A stretch of DNA of 64,000 nt from Ignavibacteria bacterium. Its GTDB lineage: Bacteria > Bacteroidota > Ignavibacteria > Ignavibacteriales > Melioribacteraceae. Shown here one piece after another: positions 1 through 9,800 of the stretch (position 1 is its first letter; every line of letters begins with the position of its first letter). The position numbers and the translations under genes were made by a program. The stretch is taken from positions 32,775 through 96,774 of the forward strand of contig WPAE01000001.1 of the NCBI GenBank assembly GCA_009773205.1. The letters run 5' to 3'. The notes beneath the pieces are model-generated. The model was given only the letters and a program-made list of their open reading frames with translations, had not been told where the DNA came from and did not search any database.

Positions 1-23
1 AGTGTGGCAATTTCGTTTGTAGT

Positions 24-73
24 GTCATGGTTCGACAAACCCTGTCATGAGCTTGCCGAATGATCACCATGAC
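24..73 (+). repeat. 50-bp palindromic dispersed repeat, copy 1
   Basis: The ends are GTCATGGT and ACCATGAC, with an inner TTCGRCAA/TTGCCGAA inverted repeat. Near-identical 50-bp copies lie at 15711-15760 (reverse orientation) and 19960-20009. It is REP-like and probably non-coding. The rest of 1-337 holds another repeat (122-164) and an operator-like inverted repeat (290-317); no gene is visible there. Confidence 0.85.
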
Positions 74-121
74 TTAGCGTAAATATTTCAGATGTTTCTT
101 AAAAAAATTAGGTTGACGCTA

Positions 122-164
122 ATGCGCAAAGCGGGACAAAGGAAATTGATATTTTTAGAGGCGC
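122..164 (+). repeat. Short copy of a TIR-bearing repeat shared with 3562-3648
   Basis: The left part (GCAAAGCGGGACAAAG) matches 3565-3580 with few changes. The right 20 bp (145-164) is identical to 3629-3648. This copy lacks about 45 bp of middle sequence present downstream, so it looks like an internal deletion derivative of the same element. Confidence 0.6.
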
Positions 165-289
165 CCATATACTAACTTCGGAAAATAATTCCCTTATCAT
201 TAAACGGTCATTTACTTCTGCATATTAAGACATTACGCTAAATTCCCAAATACACATTCTAACATTTCTATAACTTTTCAAATTGTATT

Positions 290-317
290 ATGTACAGCCA
301 ATCCCTATTTTGTACAT
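290..317. promoter_or_regulatory. Operator-like inverted repeat upstream of alanine dehydrogenase
   Basis: ATGTACA at 290-296 and TGTACAT at 311-317 form a perfect 7-bp inverted repeat with a 14-bp spacer, ending 20 bp before the start codon at 338. Position and symmetry suggest a repressor or activator site. No regulator is identified. Confidence 0.4.
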
Positions 318-337
318 CAAAAAAAGAGCATTAAACT

Positions 338-1462
338 ATGCGGATTGGAATACTAAAAGAACCAAATTATAATGAAGAAAAGCGTGTATCGCTGGTTCCT
401 GCCGGCGTTCAGACATTAGTAAATTCCGGGCATACAGTTTTTATTGAAACGGGAGCTGGTGTTGGCAGTCATTTTTCTGATGAGGATTATAGAAACATTG
501 GCGGAAGCGTAGTTTACTCTGCCGAAGAAGTTTTTCAGCGAAGCGAATTAGTAGTTCGCATCACTCCATTTAACGAACAAGAAGTTGATTCGCTTCAAGA
601 AGATCAAATACTTTTTTCAGCTCTTCATCTTGCAGTTGGCAAAAAGAATACAGTTGAAAAACTAATGAAGAAAAAAATTACCGCTATTGCAATAGAACTG
701 ATAGAAAAAGATGAAGAACTTCCGATACAGCAGGCTATGAGCGAAATTGCCGGGCAACTTGCAATTCAAGTTGGCGAAAGATATTTAGGGGGCGATCATC
801 CTAAGAGCAGAAGAATATTACTTGGCGGCATTCCAGGTGTTGCCCCTGCTGCTGTTGTAATAATTGGAGCCGGCGTTGTTGGTTTTAATGCCGCTTTAAC
901 TGCTTATTCACGTGGCGCTCATGTTATTGTTTTAGATAAGGATATTAGAAAACTTAGAAGAATCCGTAACGAGATTTCTAAAGACATTCCAACTGTAGCG
1001 GCAAATCAATATACTATTGCGCGCGGAGTTAAGTTTGCAGATTTGTTAATTGGTGCTGTGCAAGATAAAGCTGGTAAAACTCCACATATAATTCCTGAAG
1101 CGATGGTTAAATCTATGAAACCTGGTTCTGTAATTGTAGATGTTTCTGTGGATCAAGGAGGCTGTGTTGAAACTTGCCGTCCAACTACAATCAGCGATCC
1201 GGTTTATGTAATGCACAATATAATTCATTACTGTGTACCTAACATGCCTGCATTAGTAGCAAGAACTGCAAGTTTTGGTTTAACAAACGCATGTATTGAA
1301 TATATTCACGATATAGCCGATAATGGAATTGCAAATGCACTGTTAGGAGATTCTGGTCTTGCTAAAGGTGTTTGTACTTACAATGGTTATGTTTCAAATG
1401 AAAAAATTGCAGATGCTTTTAGCCTTGAGTTTAGAAGGCTGCATATCTTTTCAACTAATTAA
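338..1462 (+). CDS. ald: Alanine dehydrogenase (AlaDH/PNT family)
   Basis: NAD-dependent alanine dehydrogenase, which reversibly deaminates L-alanine to pyruvate and ammonia in the cytoplasm. The N-terminus (RIGILKEPNYNEEKRVSLVP) is typical of the AlaDH/transhydrogenase alpha family. His97 lies in the HLA motif of the catalytic region. A Rossmann GAGVVG motif sits near residues 177-182, followed by VDQGGCVET and a VPNMPALVART motif. At 374 aa it is full length. The stop is 9 bp before the next gene, a CoA-transferase, so the two probably share a transcript. A transhydrogenase subunit is less likely because there is no membrane domain or second subunit. Confidence 0.9.
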   Translation: MRIGILKEPNYNEEKRVSLVPAGVQTLVNSGHTVFIETGAGVGSHFSDEDYRNIGGSVVYSAEEVFQRSELVVRITPFNEQEVDSLQEDQILFSALHLAVGKKNTVEKLMKKKITAIAIELIEKDEELPIQQAMSEIAGQLAIQVGERYLGGDHPKSRRILLGGIPGVAPAAVVIIGAGVVGFNAALTAYSRGAHVIVLDKDIRKLRRIRNEISKDIPTVAANQYTIARGVKFADLLIGAVQDKAGKTPHIIPEAMVKSMKPGSVIVDVSVDQGGCVETCRPTTISDPVYVMHNIIHYCVPNMPALVARTASFGLTNACIEYIHDIADNGIANALLGDSGLAKGVCTYNGYVSNEKIADAFSLEFRRLHIFSTN

Positions 1463-1470
1463 AGAGTAAA

Positions 1471-2826
1471 ATGATGACAATAGAACAGATTAGACAGAAT
1501 AAACCGCAGACTGCTGCTTGGATTAAACGTTATAATTCTCGTTTAGTTAAAGCAGATGATGCAGTAAAAGCAATTAAATCCGGCAATAAAATTGTTGTGC
1601 AGCCAGGATGTGCCGCACCTTTCAATTTGATAAATGCAATGGTTGATAGAAAAGATGAACTTGAGAATATCGAATTATATCATATTTTAATTGTTGGAGA
1701 GCTGCCATACGCAAAACCTGGAATGGAAAAACATTTTCGCCATAAAGCTTTTTTTATTGGTGCTAATGCACGTAATGCAGTAAATGAAGGAAGAGCAGAT
1801 TTCATCCCAATTTTTCTTAACGAAGTAACTATGTTATTTAAACGAGGCGTTATTGTTCCGGATATAGCTTTGATTCATGTTTCTCCGCCGGATGAACATG
1901 GTTTTTGCAGTTACGGCATAGATGTTGGCAATATTAAAACTCCTGCAGAAAAAGCAAAATGCGTTATTGCTCAAGTGAACAAACAAATGCCAAGAGCTTT
2001 AGGCAACAGCTTTATTCACGTAAATAAGATTGATTATATTGTTGAAGTAGATGAACCGTTAAAAGAACTTCCACAAATTGATCCCGACGCAACGCCGGAA
2101 ATACTTGAGATATATGACAAAATCGGGATGCACATTGCGGATCTTATAGAAGATGGCTCAACTCTTCAGATGGGAATTGGAGCTATTCCAGATGCAGTTC
2201 TTAAATATTTGCATCACAAAAAAGATTTGGGAATTCACACAGAAATGTTTTCCGATGGCTTAATAGATTTAATTGAAGAAGGTGTTGTAAACGGAGAAAA
2301 GAAAACTCTTCATCCAGGTAAATTAATTGCTGGGTTTGTACTTGGAACAAAACGAGCATTTGATTTTATTAACAACAATCCAATATTCGAGTTCCACCCG
2401 CAAGAGTATGTCAATAATCCATTTGTTATATCTCAAAACGAAAAGATGGTTGCAATTAACTCGGCTATAGAAGTTGATCTTACGGGTCAAGTTTGTTCAG
2501 ACTCTATAGGAACAAAATTTTTTAGCGGAATTGGCGGGCAGGTAGATTTTGTACGCGGTGCTTCTCACTCCGAAGGTGGAAAGCCGATTATTGCTTTGCC
2601 GGCTGCAACTAAAGATTTGAAGATCAGCAAAATTGTTGCTAGCTTAAAACCTGGTGCTGGCGTTGTTACATCTCGCGGAGATGTTCATTACGTGGTTACA
2701 GAATATGGTGTTGCTAATCTCTACGGTAAAACTATACAAGAAAGAGCAAAGGCTCTCATCAATATTGCTCATCCATACTTTAGAGACGAATTAACTGAAT
2801 ACGCAAAAAAAACTTTTAATATATAA
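1471..2826 (+). CDS. Acetyl-CoA hydrolase/4-hydroxybutyrate CoA-transferase family protein
   Basis: Class I CoA-transferase of the acetyl-CoA hydrolase/transferase type, 451 aa. It has a GIGAIPDAVL motif, a TEMFSDG segment that likely bears the catalytic glutamate, and a C-terminal EYGVANLYGKTIQERA signature. Family members move CoA between acetate, succinate, butyrate or 4-hydroxybutyrate; the actual substrate cannot be told from sequence. It follows ald by 8 bp and precedes a phosphoesterase by 2 bp, so it lies in an operon. A role in amino-acid fermentation or acetate handling is inferred from pairing with alanine dehydrogenase. Confidence 0.85.
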   Translation: MMTIEQIRQNKPQTAAWIKRYNSRLVKADDAVKAIKSGNKIVVQPGCAAPFNLINAMVDRKDELENIELYHILIVGELPYAKPGMEKHFRHKAFFIGANARNAVNEGRADFIPIFLNEVTMLFKRGVIVPDIALIHVSPPDEHGFCSYGIDVGNIKTPAEKAKCVIAQVNKQMPRALGNSFIHVNKIDYIVEVDEPLKELPQIDPDATPEILEIYDKIGMHIADLIEDGSTLQMGIGAIPDAVLKYLHHKKDLGIHTEMFSDGLIDLIEEGVVNGEKKTLHPGKLIAGFVLGTKRAFDFINNNPIFEFHPQEYVNNPFVISQNEKMVAINSAIEVDLTGQVCSDSIGTKFFSGIGGQVDFVRGASHSEGGKPIIALPAATKDLKISKIVASLKPGAGVVTSRGDVHYVVTEYGVANLYGKTIQERAKALINIAHPYFRDELTEYAKKTFNI

Positions 2827-2828
2827 TT

Positions 2829-3524
2829 ATGGTTGCAGTAATAGGGGATGTTCACGGCTGCTTCAACACTTTAGTTGAACTGTACACGAAAATTATTACG
2901 CGTTATCCGGGAATTCCAGTTTATACCGTTGGCGATATGGTTGACCGCGGAAACTTTAGCCGCGATGTTGTTAATTTTATTATCGTCAATAATATTCAGC
3001 TCGCACCAGGCAATCACGATTATATGTTTTATCATTTCTTCAAAGACCCAACAAGCATATTTGCACGCTCTTGGTTTTTTAACGGCAACGAACCAACCCT
3101 GGAATCTTACGAAAAGTTTGAAACTGATATGTTTTTACACATCGAATTTATAAAGACGGCGCCGCTTTATTACAATCTGCCCGATTGTTTTATTTCGCAC
3201 GCGGGCGTTTCACTTCAGTATGAAAAATATCTTCCTATGGATTTTAGGGATAATCTTGATCTGTTAGAAAGTTTTATACAAAATGATTTGCGAAGCGATA
3301 GGGGAGTTCTTTGGACGCGCGATTCTTTACTAAATATTGGTAAGCTGCAGGTTGTTGGGCACACTACTAAACCAGATATAACGCTAATCGAAGATTCTAA
3401 TACTGTTTATATTGATACAGGAGTTTTTCTTGGAAATAAACTTAGCTGCGTTATTGTTCAAGAAAATATTATAATAGAAACTATTGAAGAAAAAGCTCAT
3501 ATAGACGATATTATCAAAAAATAG
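2829..3524 (+). CDS. Calcineurin-like metallophosphoesterase (PPP-type)
   Basis: Bacterial PPP-family protein phosphatase or diadenosine-tetraphosphatase-like enzyme, 231 aa. The metal-site motifs are clear and in order: GDVHG near the N-terminus, GDMVDRG, GNHD, a later SHAG, and VVGHT near the C-terminus. No signal peptide is seen, so it is cytoplasmic. It starts 2 bp after the CoA-transferase stop, which suggests co-transcription. Substrate (phosphoprotein or Ap4A) is not resolved by sequence. Confidence 0.85.
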   Translation: MVAVIGDVHGCFNTLVELYTKIITRYPGIPVYTVGDMVDRGNFSRDVVNFIIVNNIQLAPGNHDYMFYHFFKDPTSIFARSWFFNGNEPTLESYEKFETDMFLHIEFIKTAPLYYNLPDCFISHAGVSLQYEKYLPMDFRDNLDLLESFIQNDLRSDRGVLWTRDSLLNIGKLQVVGHTTKPDITLIEDSNTVYIDTGVFLGNKLSCVIVQENIIIETIEEKAHIDDIIKK

Positions 3525-3526
3525 GG

Positions 3527-3648
3527 TATCTCTAAAATATTAGTATTTTAAAAATTTTAATCCCGCAAAGCTGGACGAAGAAAACGCGAAGCTCGCAAAC
3601 TCAATTTGAGACTTTTTAGAGAGGACTCATTGATATTTTTAGAGGCGC
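3527..3648 (+). repeat. MITE-like palindromic repeat between phosphoesterase and sprA
   Basis: The left end (TCTCTAAAATATTAG) is roughly the inverse of the right end (ATATTTTTAGAGG). Positions 3598-3631 resemble one end of the 101-bp element at 13170-13270, and 3629-3648 is identical to 145-164. It therefore appears to be a mosaic of related small elements. The remainder up to 3837 holds a GGAGG at 3741-3745 and the open 5' extension of sprA. Confidence 0.55.
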
Positions 3649-3837
3649 TCTTAACCGAGTTTTTTTCGAAATAAATATTTACAGTAAAAAAGAATTGCCT
3701 TAAACAATTTTTTTACCAAAATTTGAACCACGAAAATAAAGGAGGTTTATAGAAGGTTTATACGATTCTTAATAATTCGTGAGATTACTATTTCTTCCGT
3801 ACGTAAAAATATCTTTCTTTTTGGAATCAAACTTTCG

Positions 3838-6800
3838 TTGATCCCAATTTTTATTGGTGCAATTTTACTTTCGTTCGGGTTTACACACCAAGAACAGAAA
3901 AATCAATCATCATTTCTTTTCGCATCATTTCTATCCAACCTTGAAGAACTAAACAAAGAAGCATCTGCCAGAGTATCTAACGGCTCCGAAAATCAAAAAC
4001 CAAATTGGTTTGAAAGATTTATTCCGGATTCTATTAATGATGCTAAGAGAAAAATTGATTCTCTCAATTCTAGTGCAGCTAAACTAGATTCAACTTTTTT
4101 AACAGATTCTACTGTTATTAATAAAGCAATTCCGGATTCTTTAGTTAAAAAAGACACTAGTAAAATTGCCAAAGCCGATACTGTTAAGCAAAAGACTTTA
4201 GAAGAGCTGCTTTTTGATGCAGAAGCTAAATTGAAGAAGGATACAACAAATTCTTTTTCTCTAAAAGACTCGCTAAGAATTAAAGCCAAAGCCGATTCAT
4301 TGCGCAGAGTGGAGTTAGCCTCCAAAGATTCAACCGCAAGGTTAAAGCATTTTCGCTTTGAACAGAACGAAGAGCCGGTTACAAGTTTTAGAGATATACG
4401 CCGTTCCCAATTGTTTTTAAGACCGACTGGAAGTATTAACAGAACTGTAAGTTTAGATTCCACAGGCACAATTGTAATTATTGAAGAAACTATTGCTGGA
4501 CAGAAAGTAAAGCCAAAACTCGAAATTCCTTTAGATGAGTATATAGAATTGAGGCTTGCTGCTATAAAACGTGATATTTGGGAATTAAAAGGTTATGAAT
4601 ATCAACTTAAAGACACGAAAAAAGATTTAAGCCAGTTAATAACAGATATTACCAACATAGATATTCCACTTCCAAGTAATCCAATTCTTTCAATTTTTGG
4701 CCCGCCTAAAATTAATTTAAGAATAAACGGGCAAGTAGATATTCACGGCGCTTGGAGAAACGAAACAACAGAAGGTATAACTTCTTCTGCGTTGGGCAAC
4801 ACACGTAACGAACCCGATTTTAAGCAGACAGTTCAGATTAATTTAAGTGGAACAATTGGTGATAAGTTAAATCTTTCTGCCGATTGGAATACCGAGCGTC
4901 AGTTTCAGTATGAAAACCAGCTAAAGATTAAGTACACAGGTTACGAAGATGAAATAGTTCAAAGTGTAGAAGGCGGAAACGTTTCACTACAAACTTCGCC
5001 GCTTGTTGGCGGAAGTGAAGCGTTGTTTGGTATTAAAGCTCATTTTAAAATGGGTCCATTTAGTTTAACCGCCTTAGCATCTCAAAAGAAAAGTGAAGTT
5101 AAAGAAGTTTCTTACACTGGTGGCTCTAAATCTCAGAAGTTTGAAATCCGTGCTTACGATTATTCCCCCAATCATTTTTTCGTTGATTCTATATATCAAA
5201 ATAGAAATGAGAATGTTTTTAATAAATATTACGGAAACGCTACTCCAATTCCCACAAATCATTTGCGTATTAAAGATATTCAAGTTTGGAAGACTACTAC
5301 TGGGTTATTTAATCCTACTGAAAGAAAAGCTAACGCTTATATTAATTTACCGCAAAGAAGAAAAGGTGAACTTTACAAAGAAGAACTAAGAGATATTATC
5401 AAGAACAATACTGTACCTGGTAGAAGTGAAATTGATAGAAGATTTATTCTTCTGACCGAAGGAACTGATTATATTATTCACCCAGAAACCGGTTTTATTA
5501 CTTTCAAAACGCAAATTCAAGATCAAGACGCTGTTGCCGTTTCATATTATATAGAAGGAGCAACTAATTCTGCTGATGATGATATCTATTACGGTGAGTT
5601 TACAAGAGATGCAGTTGGCGATTCCACTACACGTTTGGTTTTAAAACTTATTCGTCCCTCTATGTTACAGCCGCAGTTTAGAGACGCTTGGAAACTTCAA
5701 CTTAGAAACATTTATCCAATTGGAGGAAGAAGAATTAAAGAAGAAGGCTTCTCAATGGATATAAAGCAGATTGTTGAAGGCGCCGAACCGCAGGATAATA
5801 TTAATGGAGTAAAACTTTTACAGGCTTTTGGATTTGATAACACGGACAAAAGCAAAACAAGCACTACGCCAGATGGCGCATTCGATTTTTTTGCAGAACG
5901 AACAATTATGCCTGAAACCGGTGAAATCATTTTCCCGGTGCTGCAGCCGTTTGGTAGAGATTTTCCTTCACAATTGCCGGCAGAGTATAAATTCCCTGCT
6001 GTGTATGATACAACCGTAACATTTGCCAAGCAAGACCGTGCCAAAGACAAATTTATTTTAGTAGGCGAGTATTCTGCAGATGTTTCATCAACAATAAATA
6101 TTGGTTTTAATGTTGTAGAAAATTCTGTTAGAGTTTTACTTAACGGCTCACCTCTTCAAGAGGGTGTTGATTACGAAGTAGATTACAACTTAGGTCAAGT
6201 AATAATTAGAAACGATAACGCACTTGTTCCAGGTGCAGACTTAAAAATTACAAGCGAACAAAATGATCTGTTTACGCTTGCATCTAAAACAATGCTCGGT
6301 TTCCGCGGTTTGTATGAGTTTAACAGAGAAACTTCTCTCGGGTTTTCTTTCTTAAATCTTAACCAGCAAACTCTAAGCGATAAAGTTAGAATTGGTGAAG
6401 AGCCGCTTAACAACTCAATCTTTGGCGTAGATTTTAGGACTAATGTAAATCTTCCATTTGTTACAAAAGCTTTAGATAAGTTAATATCTACAAGCGCACA
6501 GTCTAATTTTACAATTAATGCAGAAATGGCTTACATAGACCCAGACCCAAATACTAAGAAGAGTACAATTTCTAGCGATGGAGGCAGAAGCATTGCTTAC
6601 GTTGATGATTTTGAAGGCGCTAAAAGAACTATTCCGCTCGGTGAAGCTTACGGCTCCTGGCATGATATAAGTATTCCTACAAACCTTCCTCTTATTGGAA
6701 ACCTACCTGAGGATGACCAAATGGATTACAAAGCCAAAACTTGGTGGTACAATATTATTCCTTCGGATGTTAACATTAAAGATATTTACGGAACTCGTAA

Positions 6801-9800
6801 ACAAGCTCCGCCAGATGGACAACAGGTTACCACATTAGACTTTGTATATCAACCGGATAGAAGAGGATTCTATAATTACGAGCCAACGCTTAGCGATAAA
6901 AGCAGAAACTGGGGCGGTATAATGAAGCCGCTTTCTTCAACTGCAAATAACCTGGTTGAAGAAAATATTGAGTTTATTGAATTCTGGGTGAATTTTGTTG
7001 ATGCTCCTGCAGGCTCGAAAATTTATATGGACTTGGGACAAATTAGTGAAGATGTAATTCCTAATAGAAAATTAGATACAGAAGATAAAAACGATAACGA
7101 TTTAGTTGATGAAGGGGAAGATACAGGAATGGATGGTTTGAAAAGCACCGAAGAACCAAATTATAATTCAACATCAAACCCAGACCCAAGCAGTGATAAT
7201 TATTCTTTCCAGCTTAAATCTAACATGACTGCTGATGATTACGCTAACATAAATGGTACAGAAGGCAATGCTGTTTCAATTGACCTTGGCAGAATTCCGG
7301 ATACGGAAGATTTAAACCGCAACAAAACTTTGGATAGAACTAACAGTTTTTTCCGTTATGAAATACCGCTTGATACTTCCAAGGCAAACCCATTTGTTCA
7401 AGGCAGCGGGAGCGCTAAAGGCTGGTATTTATTTAAAATTCCACTTAAAGATTACAGCCAAAAAATTGGTTCTCCAAGTTTTTCTGTTGTAGAAACTTTT
7501 AGAATCTGGGTAAGTGGTATTCAGCAGCGTGTTCATCTACGCTTTGCCGAAATGAACCTTGTTGGAAGCCAATGGCAAAAAGTACTCGATTCTAAAGTTA
7601 CTGTTGATGATGAAGTGTTAACTATCTCTACTGTAAACATTGAAGATAATACAGATTACTACTCTCCGCCCGGCGTTCAAAGAGAAAGAGATAGAACTCA
7701 ACCCGAATATAACATTCAAAAGAATGAGCAGTCTTTAAGCTTAGGTTTGAATAAGTTAGCAGATGGAGACACAAGAGAAGTAGTACGCTACATGGCAAGA
7801 CATTTAGATGTTTTCAATTACAAGGAAATGAAATTGTTTTTGCATGGTGATTTGAATAATGCTAATGGTTCGGTATCGTATTATAAAGATGCACAAGATT
7901 ATGCTTCCGAGATTTATTTACGTTTTGGTGCAGATACTGCTAACTACTATGAATATAGACAGCCGGTTCAAGCTGGCTGGAATGAAGTTAGCATGAAGTT
8001 TGCAGATCTAACTGCCATTAAACAGCAGAGAGATTCTGCAAAGGCTTTATATAAATTAGCTGTTCCTGATATGCCCGGACATTTCTACGGTATTAAAGGT
8101 AATCCTTCTCTAACAAAAGTTTCTTTCTTTACAATAGGAATTATTAATCCAAAGGATAAAGGAACAGCCGGACAGGCAGTTAGCGGAAACGTTTGGGTAA
8201 ACGAGTTACGTGTTTTAGAAGCCGAGCAAACTCCCGGCTGGGCTTATTCTGCGAACGCTTCTTTGCAGCTTGCAGATTTAATGCGCGTGAGTTTTAATGC
8301 AAGCCAGACTAATCCATATTTCCACAAAATTACAGAACGTTTTGGTTCGCGCGAAGATCATCTTAATTGGGGAATGACTGTTGATTTTGATGTGCTTAAG
8401 CTGATACCCGTTAATTTATCAGGAAGCAATTTAAGAGTTAATTACTCGAGAACAGAAAATTCTTCTAATCCTCTGTACATGCCCGGCACAGATATTAAAG
8501 TTGAAGAAGCACAAAGATCCGAAAGAGTTAAGCTGCAAAAACTTGGATGGAGCGAAACTGCAATTAGCTCCCGCATAGATTCGATGAAGAATGTTACTCA
8601 GACTGTTGGCTCTTCTGAAGTTTGGAATGTTTCCAATATTCGGTTTAAGATTCCAACAGAAGTTTGGTATATAAGAGATATTTTTAACAACATCAGCTTG
8701 AATTTTACTTACAATAGAGCTTTTAGTAGAAGTCCAATATTAAAAAATAGTAACAGCTGGTCTTGGAATGCTGGCGCTAATTACTCGGTTAACTTTAGCA
8801 GAGATCTATTTTTTAAGCCGGCAGATATTCCGATTTTTGGATCTATCTACGATGTTTTTACCGATTTTAAAGACACAAAAATTTTCTTTACACCGCAGTC
8901 CTTCAATACTGCCTTCACTCTTTTAAGAAAATACCAGTTTACACAATCGAGAACAAACGAAAGCAAGCCCGATATACAACGCGATTTTTCTTCTACAAGA
9001 GGCGCTGGGTTAAACTGGACTTTTACCGAAGGCGGTGTTTTAAATTTGGGAGTTGCATACAACTTTGATGTTCAATCAACCTTAGCTTATTTATTAGTAG
9101 ATAATGGATTTGAAAAACAAGAGGGACAAATTTGGCGGGAGATTTTTACTGGTGCATTCTTCGGTAAAGATTTTAATTACAGGCAGTCATTCGATTTACG
9201 CTCAAATCCAAGAGTTCCATCTTGGTTTGGATTAAATAATTTCTTAACACTTACTGCTTCTTATTCTGCAAGTTACCAATGGCAGAATAACTTTCAACAA
9301 AAGGAGTTAGGAAGAAGTGCAGGCTATTCTAATAGAGTTTCTGCTGGAATGACAGTTCGTCTTAAATCAATTTTTGAACCATTGTTTAAGGAATCTGAAG
9401 AAAGCAAAGTCGCGCCCATAGTAAAACTGCAGGAACCTGGCAGCACAAGTACTGGCGGCAGAAGAAGCGGAAGAGGCGCTCCAAGAACTACTCAAACTGC
9501 ATTACTTGAAGATGCTGTTAAAACTGACACCACAAAAATGGCAACTGTTGCAGATTCATTAGCCATTGCCGGCACAGATTCGCTTTCAAAGAGCGGCGTG
9601 GATTCTCTCCTTCTAAAAGATGATATAGCTCTTGATACATTGCCAAAAGGTCCAAGCATTTTCTCCAAATCTCTCGAAATGTTGAAACTTAGTATTAAAT
9701 ATATCTTATTCGATTATGACCAGATAAGTATCAATTTTTCGCAAAACAGTACTTACGCAGCAGGCGGACTATTAGGCGTTGGTACAGGATTCAATAATTT

